A DNA stretch of 22,806 bases from Phallusia fumigata (GCA_008931825.1 QXVZ01006357.1:1-22806), one strand, 5' to 3'; shown: positions 11,501 to 19,340, numbered from the stretch's first letter. Notes: generated by a model not told the origin, from the letters alone. Program-made: numbers and translations.

Positions 11501-14500
11501 AGCGAACCGACACGCAGGATGGACAGGCATTGTTTCGCTTTCCGAGACTGCAACGCGGAGTTTTTGCCGCAGCCGTGTCCAGTGATTGTTTAGTCTGTCG
11601 CCGCTGCGCACGTTTTGTTATTGCACCGGCAATTGACAACTTCTTTCCCCGTAGAATGAAATCTTTCCGTAGCAGATCTTTTCCCCAGCCATTGGCTTAT
11701 GTTACTTTTTGATCGGCAGGCTCAGATTTTCGTCGAAGGTTTTTTTAAGTGTGACCAGCTTCCCTCGCCTTTCCAGTGAAGCGGCTTTGCTGCAAAGCCC
11801 CCTAACCATTGTTTCGTCGCAAAAAAAGCTTTAGATGAACCCACACACCGCGAGATGCATCATCATCATCGAAAAGGGAATCGCATGCCATTTTTGTCGA
11901 TCACTTTAGGCGACTCAGTGTCCGGGCTGGTTGAAATGTCGTGTCTCATGTAATGTCCTAACTTCTCGTATTGCATTGGTCTTGTGACGCGCGAAGACCG
12001 TGTTCAGCTCTTGGTCAGGCGCTAATTTCGTAACCGCAAAGCGCTTGCGACAGGAATGCACACTGGCACTGCACCACATCTCTTGGCCATTTCCTACTTT
12101 TCACGCGAGCGAGCGTAACCTTACCGACTCGCTGTCGGGCAGTTGTTTAGTGCGGCGGTTTCCGCCCGAGTATTGCTGATGACCGTTGGTAAGGCCAGCG
12201 CTCAATCATCAAGGGCCTGCGCGATCGGCCGGTCACAGTGAGGTTCCGCACTTTCGGCGATGAAACATCGGGGCGAGGCGGCGTTCAAAGAGCCCGAGGG
12301 GCCTCAACGCAGGCATTCCTGCCATCGGTCAGTTTGTTGCCCAACCGCGTGTATTGTGGAACACCAGGCTCGCGTGACTTGGCCCTGTTGGTCGTGGAGG
12401 CGCACTTGCCGCTTTACTCGCATAAACAAAGTGACCCTCGGCACATCCCCTTTCTCTGGCCTTCTCCTTATCGGGCTTGCCGCGGGGCTGTGATAGTGGA
12501 ATGCCAGATTCTAAAACACTGAGATATGCGGGTTGCGCGCGTGGTTCTTGCGCGCACTTGGCATTGTTTGCGACGTTGCAACATTATCGCCGAGCAGAGA
12601 TGGACTTGAGGGTCGCGAAACCGCGTTAATTGTCTTCGCTTACATTTTAATCGGCACCTGCGCCAGGACAAGCCGCCGTCGCCTTGTTTATTTGGTTTTC
12701 GTTTTTCTTCTCTCTCTCTCTCTATCTTCTCTCGCGCGCTTCGCGTTTTCACTCGCAGGAGCATGGGTTTATCGGCGAAGGCCGAAGCCTGCCTTTTTCT
12801 TCTATTGAGCGGAGGCGCGCGCGCTGCCAGAAAATCTTATGTATAGTGCGGCCCAGGTATGCAGTGACCAGAACGTGCTTTGCGGTTTCTCAGGAGAGGC
12901 CCTTTCGGCCGCGGGGCGCTAGTTAGTAGGCCAAGGCAAGAAATTTCGCATTTGTTTATTAGCCACTGAGTTGTTTCCCGTCCCCTGTTGGGAACAATGG
13001 ACGATTGTTAGCGGTTTTGAATACGCAGGCCGGGCAATGCTGCTACTGCGTTTGTTCTGTATCCGCCCGCCGCTTGTCAGACAAGCAGTGTCAAGCGTTG
13101 ATTATTTCCTTACGTTTCGACTAACGGACTTGGCTTCATAAGCAGCTCAGCAAGAAAGCAATATATTCGTGTAAGGCTTGGGCATCGAAATTCTATAATC
13201 GTGCTAGGTACCGTAACTCAGGCTAGCAAATTCGTTATTTTTGGCCTTGCCGCCATTTATACTAATTTTAGCAACATGGGAAAGGACAAGACAGTGGAAA
13301 AATATTTTTGCTCCAAGACAATTAGATGACATTGCGCAGTTTTGTGTTGCGCTCGAATAAGCGAGTCACTCGCTGTCGACGGTTTCCTTTGTCCAGATGG
13401 TCACGCATGGCGAAGCAAAGCTCGCACAAAAATGTACCTTTTACGGCCAAAATTGAGCGCGGCCCACCGTTTGACTAATCGCCTGACCTACTGCCGCTTT
13501 CTCTCTCTTCTTACTGTCGGTCTTCAACTGACTGACTACCTTAAACCAGGTTTACTTGACTTATTACTGGGAATGTGCGGGCGCGTGATGTCGTGTTTGA
13601 ATATTGCGTCATAGCGAAAACAATAAGAAGCGAAGCGATGAGGTGTCCAGGCTTGTCAGCGTAAATTTTTCGCCATTTAGGGCTAGTCAAATTGTTCTTG
13701 TTGTTTTTCGATCCCCCGCCGCCACCCATGCGCGTGATTCACCAACTTCGGTGAAAATCGCTGTTAGATGATATTGGCTGTGGGCTTGAGTCACCCCACA
13801 AGAGCCTAGTATGATTGATATTGATCGAATACTAGGAGCTTTTGAATTCATGAATGGCGAAACCCGCAACGCGTAAACGAGATGGGAATTGGAAAACAAA
13901 TACTAAGTTACAAGTGGTTTGCGGTGTGGAAACCCGATTCACAACAAATCAGGTTCAAGTGTACCGAGAAAAACAAATTCTTGGGAAGTTGTGAATAGCC
14001 AGGCAAAGGTACATGTCGGGTGGGGTCGGAAATTCACTCAAGACCGCTATTGTGGATGCGTCGACTGTAAACGGGAATGTCTCGTGCCGAAGGGTCCAGT
14101 CTCCAGTGTTGTTTTTTAGTCTTCTTTTCACCGAATTTCCGGTCGGCGCCCGTTCGGCAAACTATAACCTTCGCGTTTTCGTTTTCCACAGAACACTTGT
14201 ACGACTGTGACGACGATAATGTTAGTAGTAGCGCTGTAGAGGACAATTGGCAAACTGAATCGAGCGCACTAACCGCTCTGCTGGACGAAGAAAGCCTCGG
14301 CCAACTGTCCGCCGTTCACGACAAGTATCACCAACTCAAGTGCAAGTTAAATCAACTCCGTAAGTACCTGTGCGTTGATTTGGTATTTCGCCCCCGTGAG
14401 CGTAGTAAGAAAACAGGCGTGTTGTTCGTAAATTTTATATTTGGCCTCATGATTGTCCCACGACCTATAAAGCGACTGGGCTAATTACGTTGTTGAAGCC

Positions 14501-15929
14501 ATGTTTCTAATTATCGGCCAGAGTTACCGTGCAGTGGACTCCGCGCAACTTTCAGATGAAAGAAACACACCGAAATTGCGTTTTGGCGAATTCGCCGCGC
14601 CCGCTTTGCGTGTATGTATGTTTACCCCGAGCGCGGCGCAATTAAAATAGTTTCGAAATTGCATTGTGGCACAGAAATCCCATTCGCGCGCAACTGGTGT
14701 TGAAAAGCCATGTTTTGGCCAAGGCAACTTACTCGCACGTAGGCAAATCTCGCGGTTGGGTCCCGTGATGAAACTGGGTCAGGGGTGTTTTTTCGTGGGG
14801 TCGCGCTTGATCGCTGCTGTGTGGTTGCCACCCCTGACATACCAGGCACGCTGTGTATCGTGTTGTTGTTCGTTCAAAACGCTCGTGTGGGTGTGCTGCC
14901 CGTCACTCGGCGTCAAGGCGAAGTTAGATAGCTTGTTTACGCGTATTGGCGACCGCGCGGTGATCGCCCAAGCCGTAGAAGTCCTGTGCCCGCAGCGGTT
15001 AGAAGGTGGCCGATAAATTACTGTGGCGATCAGCGCTTTGAGCTTGACCCTTCTATGCGCTTATTGTTTACGCACCGCCTATTAAGCCGAGCCGAATGGC
15101 ATCGTCTAATCATTTCTCAAGTGGAGATTTGCAATCGCTACTATCAATTGTGTCACCGTCCGAGCGCAATCAATGTTCCATCGCCGCTACTTGAGATCAC
15201 TCTTCGTTATTGCCGAGTCCATTTTACAACGCTCCATTTATCCGATCTTATTGCATTTGGTCAATTCACTGCCCACCGGCAATTGTACCATGTACTGCTA
15301 AATTGACCGCCTTGAGGTACAAACGCTCGCCACAGCAGGCTTCGCTTAACCGCAAAGCACGGTGTAAAAAAAGCTAGGCCGTTGGTGATTCGACTGGAAA
15401 GAGTATGCTAATTGCTGCTTAGATGTGTTAGGTGGCGGGTTGCGGCTTAGCTAAGGCGACATACACAACGGAATACTTAGTCGTAGTTGCGTTGTGACCT
15501 CTTTTTAATAAGGCACAGTAAAATAGTTTCATGTCACATTTGAATTAAGTTTTTTATTGTTAATTTTCAGGCGGAGGTGAACCGAATACACCGAGTAGTT
15601 CCTTGGACCTCATACAGAACGACGTGGTGGAAACGATCGTACGCGTTGGCCAAGAGAAAGACGCCGTCCTCACCTCTCCGGTCCGAGCCGAACAAGCCAA
15701 AAGCAAGCGGTGCGTATCCATGTAATGGCGGTTACTTGATATTAGCCGGGGATTGGCCTAGCCCACTGTTCGCAAGCAACCATGTGTAAACCGACTGGAC
15801 ACTTTTAATAGAAACAAGCGTTCCGCTTCGCCGGACGACTCTGCAAGGGAGCGGGCGAGTCGCATTCGCGAAATCAAGAAGAGAGCTTCGTCAGCACGAG
15901 CCAATACAGATTCCAGCGCATTGAGGTGA
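2409..15929 (+). CDS. SNAPC1: SNAPC1 (SNAP43) subunit of the snRNA-activating protein complex, six exons
   Basis: The product is predicted to be the SNAP43-family subunit of SNAPc, the nuclear factor that binds the proximal sequence element of snRNA genes for RNA polymerase II and III. Joined exons: 2409-2521, 2929-3073, 4193-4412, 14192-14359, 15571-15709, 15812-15929, giving 300 aa (human is about 370). All introns are GT-AG and every junction keeps frame. Family hallmarks are LQSDVEALLQKF (about residues 20-31), IRYEEFSKLWRE (37-48), VRVGALYTLYGIYHSQ (87-102), the LDVDYIMRKMKHDGVFEF block, and SLGQLSAVHDKYHQL, which aligns with the vertebrate VHDHYQ region. The C-terminus is basic and Ser/Arg-rich, as in homologues. 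The start is fixed by an in-frame TAA 12 nt upstream. The 3' end is uncertain because a GTGAGT donor overlaps the stop codon. The family call is from recognition, not a search. Confidence 0.85.
2929..3073 (+). CDS. SNAPC1: SNAPC1 exon 2
   Basis: It encodes residues 38-86. The acceptor is TTTGCAG at 2928 and the donor CAG|GTGAAT at 3074. It contains YEEFSKLWRESNFSLIHAG and EEAFKTILKFIQSPFSLQ, matching the vertebrate FEDFTELWR and EALALAWRYFLPPYTFQ segments. It ends in phase 0. Confidence 0.85.
4193..4412 (+). CDS. SNAPC1: SNAPC1 exon 3
   Basis: It encodes residues 87-159 plus one base of Glu160. The acceptor CAAAAG ends at 4192 and the donor G|GTGAGT is at 4413. This is the best-conserved segment: VRVGALYTLYGIYHSQ, RVRVPLSCWQEV, then LDVDYIMRKMKHDGVFEFVAYP. 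Each block has a clear counterpart in vertebrate SNAPC1. The adjacent intron is 9779 bp. Confidence 0.88.
6681..6693. promoter_or_regulatory. Tandem E-boxes (CACGTG x2)
   Basis: Two perfect CACGTG palindromes (6681-6686 and 6688-6693) are separated by one base, and the second overlaps a TGACGT half-CRE. bHLH and bHLH-Zip factors bind CACGTG. Tight pairing is unusual by chance, but function is unproven. Confidence 0.4.
8038..8047. promoter_or_regulatory. CRE palindrome GTGACGTCAC
   Basis: A perfect 10-bp palindrome contains the full CREB/ATF site TGACGTCA. It lies inside SNAPC1 intron 3. The same 10-mer recurs at 20204-20213. Confidence 0.4.
8221..8424. repeat. Cluster of four inverted repeats
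   Basis: TTAGAAAA/TTTTCTAA (8221-8228, 8231-8238; 2-nt loop). TGTGAAGC/GCTTCACA (8244-8251, 8257-8264; 5-nt loop). TGACCTG/CAGGTCA (8335-8341, 8345-8351; 3-nt loop), also an everted pair of AGGTCA nuclear-receptor half-sites with 5-bp spacing. GCGG-CTTCG/CGAAGCCGC (8398-8408, 8416-8424; 2-nt bulge). Four near-perfect stems in 204 nt, within an intron, could be a structured RNA or relic element. The sequence shows the stems only. Confidence 0.5.
9794..10071. repeat. Duplicated segment, left copy (contig end)
   Basis: These 278 bp end at the N at 10072 and recur immediately after it (10073-10339). The copies differ by about six substitutions, one A in a homopolymer, and a 12-nt difference in a short tandem of CATTTTTATGGTCAGG. 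The position at an N points to unmerged overlapping contig ends carrying two alleles, rather than a genomic tandem duplication. Confidence 0.8.
10072..10072. other. Assembly gap (single N)
   Basis: A single N sits exactly at the junction of two near-identical segments inside SNAPC1 intron 3. It is best read as a scaffold join whose real gap size is zero or negative. Confidence 0.85.
10073..10339. repeat. Duplicated segment, right copy (contig end)
   Basis: The 267-bp counterpart of 9794-10071. It lacks 12 nt of the short tandem seen in the left copy and has one extra A. About 2% substitution fits allelic divergence. Confidence 0.8.
10717..10772 (+). other. tRNA-like A/B box pair (possible SINE relic)
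   Basis: TAGCTCAGTG resembles a Pol III A box, and GTTCGAGTA, starting 44 nt downstream, resembles a B box; that is the spacing of a tRNA gene. No proper anticodon stem-loop or acceptor stem can be drawn, so this is not called a tRNA. It could be a tRNA-derived SINE remnant or chance. Confidence 0.2.
11783..11799. repeat. Short perfect hairpin GGCTTTG/CAAAGCC
   Basis: A seven-base perfect stem with a CTG loop within intron 3. No run of T follows to suggest a Pol III terminator, and no function is evident. Confidence 0.4.
12709..12723. repeat. (TC)n microsatellite
   Basis: About seven TC units in a longer pyrimidine-rich tract on the + strand, within SNAPC1 intron 3. Confidence 0.7.
13805..13836. 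repeat. Inverted repeat CCTAGTAT/ATACTAGG
   Basis: A perfect 8-bp stem (13805-13812 with 13829-13836) around a 16-nt loop, about 350 bp upstream of SNAPC1 exon 4. It is outside any coding exon. Confidence 0.45.
14192..14359 (+). CDS. SNAPC1: SNAPC1 exon 4
   Basis: It encodes residues 160-215 plus one base of Arg216. The acceptor TTCCACAG ends at 14191 and the donor C|GTAAGT is at 14360. An acidic Ser-rich stretch (CDDDNVSSSAVED) precedes LLDEESLGQLSAVHDKYHQLKCKLNQL, which aligns with the vertebrate SDVLEEMLNVHDHYQNMK segment. The phase (one base carried in) fits exon 3 exactly. The spacing to the exon 3 homology also fits the family, so no coding exon appears missing across the 9.8-kb intron. 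Confidence 0.8.
14360..15570 (+). other. SNAPC1 intron 4 (1211 bp), nothing further seen
   Basis: The donor is GTAAGT at 14360 and the acceptor TTTTCAG ends at 15570. Open frames inside it have no recognisable domain. No repeat or RNA gene stands out. Confidence 0.65.
15571..15709 (+). CDS. SNAPC1: SNAPC1 exon 5
   Basis: It encodes residues 216-261 plus two bases of the next codon. The acceptor TTTTCAG ends at 15570 and the donor CG|GTGCGT is at 15710. The protein (SSSLDLIQNDVVETIVRVGQ and on) is not strongly conserved. Support comes from phase continuity on both sides and open frame. The SLDLIQNDVV segment is reminiscent of the vertebrate LSLIKDDFF helix. Confidence 0.72.
15812..15929 (+). 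CDS. SNAPC1: SNAPC1 exon 6 (probable last coding exon)
   Basis: It encodes residues 262-300 ending ...SSALR and TGA at 15927-15929. The acceptor TTTAATAG ends at 15811, after a 102-bp intron. The ARERASRIREIKKRASSARA stretch is a basic helix like the vertebrate SLAKIKSKAF segment. A strong donor (GAG|GTGAGT at 15926) overlaps the stop, so this exon may instead splice on; see findings. Confidence 0.7.
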
Positions 15930-16185
15930 GTTCCAGCTTCACTTCGTTGCTTATTTGTGTGCACGCTTGGCGCCAAAAACGTTAAATTACACCAATGTTA
16001 TGCGACGCGCGCTTGTTTTTAACTTAGCGGATGCGAAAAATGGCGGCGCTTTGTTGTTCGGTCTATTGGTGTTGTGTATGCATACAATGCGTTTAAATAG
16101 GTACTGTAATCATTTAAGCATCTAATAACATAAGATAACAACCAACTGTAACGGCGTCTTGCTCTCACATGCGATCCCGTCAGTG
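15930..16185 (+). promoter_or_regulatory. 256-bp SNAPC1-FoxH intergenic region
   Basis: It separates the SNAPC1 TGA from the forkhead ATG. No AATAAA is present. A 10-bp palindrome, GTATGCATAC, lies at 16076-16085. CCCGTCAG ends at 16183 as a plausible splice acceptor, 2 nt before the ATG. The region must hold a short promoter, an operon-type intercistronic spacer, or the last part of an intron. Confidence 0.5.
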
Positions 16186-16195
16186 ATGACGTCAT
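16186..16195. promoter_or_regulatory. CRE palindrome ATGACGTCAT on the forkhead start codon
   Basis: The first ten bases of the forkhead CDS form a perfect palindrome containing the full CREB/ATF site TGACGTCA (16187-16194). It may be regulatory, or simply a consequence of codons ATG-ACG-TCA-T. Confidence 0.35.
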
Positions 16196-17319
16196 GCGGC
16201 GATGAAGGGCTCTCCCTCGCGACGAGCCACTGGCCGACGATGAAGCTCAACGACAATGTGCCCACGTTCAACAAGCTGCAAACTGCAGCCGCCTACAAAC
16301 AAGCGGCCGATGCTGAGGGCAACGCCGGAACGACCGATGCCCTAGTTAACGCCGCAGTTCTACGTCAACGACTTGAGCTTTACTGGTCGCAAGTCCTGCA
16401 ATGTCAGCAGCAGAAGGCGCTGACTGAGAGACAGCGCGAGACCCTCGCATCCCCGCCGGTCAACGGGAATGCTCCCACGTTTCAAAGCGACCCGCTTGCC
16501 GAGGCGCGGAACCTGATGCACCGGCTGATGAACGAAAAGGGAACTTCTGTGCCTTCCGAGATGATGCAACAATCCAGCCTTGCTGCATTGGCCGCCAGCA
16601 AGAAAGCCGCCACAACGTATCCCACATACTCTTCCAAGTTACCGGGAAATTTCAGCACAGAGCTGGGCAATTTGCTCCCGCCACCGCCGCTGCTGCCATC
16701 AGGCTTCGCTCCACCTCATCCCATGCTAACCAACCCGTCTCCCTCATCGACTACTGTGCAATCCTCTACCTCAACCACACCACTCGATCTTTCAAAGGCT
16801 CCTGCCCATGACTTTCCGACACTCCTAGTCGCGACCTCTGCCTCACTCATACAATCACCAGCGCAAGACGAACGCAGACCAGATGCAAACCAGCCGCTCG
16901 ACCTCAGCACATCAACTAACAAACGACAGCATTCAGACGACCGAACAACCATTTTGCCGGACAAGCCAGTGCTTCAAAGCACGCCACAACGCAAACAGAT
17001 CGAGCCTAACTACCTGGCAAGCAGCAATACAGCAATGATACCTCCAATAAGCGCTTCGGTTCCGTCGTACACTCAGGCACTAGCGGCGAATCCAGCTTTC
17101 TCAGCCCTCAACGCACAACAGCTTCTCGCTTTGGGTCCGTATTTCCAAAACGTTCGCACCCTGCCGATGCCGTACGCGCAAAATGGTCAGCAACATCAAC
17201 CACAGTACCCTGTAGCTAGTGGAATTGGCCAGGATTACTTGCAGAAATGGATCCAGGTCGCCCAGCAACGTCAACAAGTGCCCGCCGTGACGCAACCGGC
17301 CGCCAAGAGGCCACGCACG
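16186..17319 (+). CDS. FOXH1: Forkhead gene exon 1 (N-terminal region with PLDLS motifs)
   Basis: It encodes residues 1-378. The first in-frame ATG is at 16186; the frame upstream stays open to a TAA at 16126 but has no other ATG. It is low-complexity, rich in Pro, Ser, Gln and Ala, with one likely helix ([20 protein letters not shown]). TTPLDLSKA is encoded at about 16774-16800 and NQPLDLST at 16888-16911. It ends AAKRPRT at donor ACG|GTAAAA. I do not recognise homologues of this half. Confidence 0.8.
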
Positions 17320-19340
17320 GTAAAAATCTATGATAATGTTTTGGTATTGTCGACATTTTGTTTGTCTATATAACATAGTATTGCTTTGTACGACATCTTT
17401 GTAACTTTTTTTGTGTATATTGAACCCTCCCACTGACTTCGTGTTTTGTTTCTATACAGGAGGAGTACCACGCTGCAGCTCAGATGCAGTTCCACAGAAT
17501 GAATGCGCCCACCAAGAAAGACCTCTTTCTCGGCAACAACATGCACTCGCCCCAGCAACACCCAATGTCCGCCAACCCCAACCCGTCCCCAAATCACCCC
17601 GCAACGGCCCCCCCAGCCAACAGCACCTCCAACAGAGGCAGCGGCAAACGCTACAAGCGTTACGCCAAGCCCCCGTACTCGTACGTGTCCCTTATCACGC
17701 TGTCCATCCTCTCGTCGCCGGAGAAAAAGCTGCGTTTGTCGCAAATCTTAAAGCGCATCTCTGAAATGTTCCCCTTCTTCAACGGATCTTATCAGGGCTG
17801 GCGCGACTCCGTGCGTCATAATTTGTCGCAGAACGAGTGCTTCGTCAAGGTGCGTATTGATGTTATCTCCACCGCGCAAACGTTCTGTGTTTTAGGCCTC
17901 GCTACATTGTTTCAAAGTCCACTCTCTCTTATTCCTGCCTCAGCCCCCTAGTGCGCATGTGTGTAATGTATAATTGACTCGGCGCTTAACCTGGGGTCAA
18001 ACAACAATTTTCGCATTGAACTCTTGCGTATTTTGGAGCTTCAATAATTAATGAGTCCAACCGCTGTTTTGCAGGTGCTGAAAAATCCGTATCGGCCCAC
18101 GGCGAAAGGTAATTACTGGACGGTGAATGTGACTGCCATCCCACACGAACTGCTTCTGCGCCAGAACACGCTCGTTTCGCGCTACGCCCAGGATTCCGGG
18201 TTCCGCTATCGCAAGGACCTTACCGAGGTGTTCGACCTCGTCAACGGAAATCTCAAAGTCGGTATTCCGCACTACTTGTTCGATGGCACCGACTTGGTTG
18301 ACGACCCGGCGTCCATCATGGAAGCGCTTCTGCTCGAAGAGAAAACCGACGATGACAGCAGCAACCCTCTGCCAGTTAACTCTCGTGTTTACTCGCTGGA
18401 GGATATGTTTAACCAGGACGACTTCCTTGAGGAAGACCTGCTGCGCCAACACCAGCATCACAATAACGGCGGCCGTTGGTCAAGTAAAGCTGCGAAACGC
18501 GCTAATGCCCAGAACAAAGCTGCTGCCGCGGCGGCGGCCGCTCTTCCATCTCGGATCACAACCTCGGCGCCTTCCACTGCCTCGTTTCAGCATTACATTA
18601 ACAGCATTGAATCCCAGAAGATGGCTTTGCAAATGATGCAGAACCCAAACCCGACCGTGGCCACCGCGAACACACAGATGCTCACCCAACAAGAAATCCT
18701 GTCAAAGGCATTGTCGGGCCAAATGCCAAGTCTCGGATGCCTCCCGCTCCTGCAGAATTACTATGCCAAAAATCAAGCCCAAAACGCTGCGGCTCCTCAA
18801 ACCAACGTCGCCCCGAAACTGTCGGAAATCAGTCCGGTTTTGTCTCAAGAATCCGATGTTGGAGCGCTCCAGGCCAAGTCCTCCTCGCCTCAACCAGTTG
18901 TCGAAAAAATGGAGCCCGCGGTTGGCGAGGAGCAAGTCAACGATGCCGCCAACTGGAATCAGAACAACGCAAAACGGAACCGCAGAAAGGGAGTTCAGCC
19001 GATGCGTCGCTACTCATCCAACGATTCCGGCGTGAAAGCTGAGTTCACAGCAAGCCCGTGCGCCACCAGCACAGTGGATAGCGGCATCGTCGGCTCCCTT
19101 TCGCCACGATCGCCCACCCGCTCATTCTGCTCAAGCGAGCCGGGTGACGTGAGCGCCGGTGTCTTGGTGATAGACCAAGCGTCACCAGTTCGCTCACAAT
19201 CGTCAGATGTGTCAGCTGAAACCATGGCCTCCTCCCCTCGTGACGACTCCGACGAGATGATCGTGTCACCAAGAGGGTACGCCGCTCCACCCTTCTCCAT
19301 GTTCGGAGCACGGCCAATGGAAACCGGCAAGACCATGTAG
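16186..19340 (+). CDS. FOXH1: FoxH-class forkhead transcription factor, three exons, about 929 aa
   Basis: A predicted nuclear DNA-binding regulator. Exons 16186-17319, 17460-17849 and 18075-19340 join in phase 0. The forkhead domain starts at KPPYSY (K448); the recognition helix is [15 protein letters not shown] (492-506), then KGNYWTV (519-525). The class call rests on [35 protein letters not shown] and the post-domain [16 protein letters not shown] plus RKDL segment, typical of FoxH1/FAST proteins, which recruit Smad2/3 downstream of Nodal/Activin. Before the domain are a helix (about 52-85), a Pro-rich stretch, two PLDLS motifs (199-203, 237-241) and basic KRPRT. After it are an acidic region (ALLLEE ... 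[17 protein letters not shown]), eight Ala (657-664) and a Ser/Pro-rich tail. Vertebrate FoxH1 is about half this length. ATG 16186 is the first in-frame ATG after a stop at 16126. The class is inferred by eye. Confidence 0.85.
17460..17849 (+). CDS. FOXH1: Forkhead gene exon 2 (first two thirds of the DNA-binding domain)
   Basis: It encodes residues 379-508. The acceptor TTCTATACAG ends at 17459 and the donor AAG|GTGCGT is at 17850. A Pro/Asn-rich linker and basic [13 protein letters not shown] lead into helices 1-3 of the forkhead domain, through [17 protein letters not shown]. Reading through the donor reaches a stop at 17949-17951, so intron retention would cut the protein before wing 1. 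Confidence 0.88.
18075..19340 (+). CDS. FOXH1: Forkhead gene exon 3 (wing region and C-terminus)
   Basis: It encodes residues 509-929 and TAG at 19338-19340. The acceptor TTTTGCAG ends at 18074. It starts [21 protein letters not shown], completing the domain, then the FoxH-like [12 protein letters not shown] and RKDL segment, the acidic block, the Ala8 tract and a Ser/Pro-rich tail with many SP sites. The last residues are [17 protein letters not shown]. An ATG in the intron at 18051 is in frame but is not needed. Confidence 0.88.
   Translation: MLKNPYRPTAKGNYWTVNVTAIPHELLLRQNTLVSRYAQDSGFRYRKDLTEVFDLVNGNLKVGIPHYLFDGTDLVDDPASIMEALLLEEKTDDDSSNPLPVNSRVYSLEDMFNQDDFLEEDLLRQHQHHNNGGRWSSKAAKRANAQNKAAAAAAAALPSRITTSAPSTASFQHYINSIESQKMALQMMQNPNPTVATANTQMLTQQEILSKALSGQMPSLGCLPLLQNYYAKNQAQNAAAPQTNVAPKLSEISPVLSQESDVGALQAKSSSPQPVVEKMEPAVGEEQVNDAANWNQNNAKRNRRKGVQPMRRYSSNDSGVKAEFTASPCATSTVDSGIVGSLSPRSPTRSFCSSEPGDVSAGVLVIDQASPVRSQSSDVSAETMASSPRDDSDEMIVSPRGYAAPPFSMFGARPMETGKTM

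Larger units (their letters stand above)
4413..14191 (+). other. SNAPC1 intron 3, 9779 bp, no nested gene recognised
   Basis: The intron runs from GTGAGT at 4413 to the acceptor at 14191. None of the open frames on either strand has a recognisable domain or protein-like composition. It contains a single N at 10072 flanked by a duplicated segment, several inverted repeats (clustered at 8221-8424), a paired E-box at 6681-6693, a CRE palindrome at 8038-8047, a (TC)n run near 12709-12723, and weak tRNA-like boxes near 10717. Composition is mixed and CpG-rich from about 5 kb onward. It is far longer than the other introns here (102-1211 bp). Confidence 0.65.

Noticed and set aside
13621..13640. 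Short GAAGCGAAGCGATG repeat-like text as CRISPR or satellite
   Set aside because: Only two partial units and no regular spacing; nothing CRISPR-like is present in this eukaryotic sequence.
14077..14191. Earlier start of a separate gene at SNAPC1 exon 4
   Set aside because: The frame upstream of the acceptor has no homology, while phase and family spacing fit direct joining to exon 3.
16159..16185. TTG at 16159 as an earlier forkhead start
   Set aside because: A non-ATG start is not expected for a nuclear gene, and an acceptor-like CAG lies between it and the first ATG at 16186.
16081..16208. Single fusion protein SNAPC1-forkhead
   Set aside because: Splicing SNAPC1 exon 6 to the acceptor at 16183 enters a different frame and stops at 16206-16208, so it does not fuse the two proteins.
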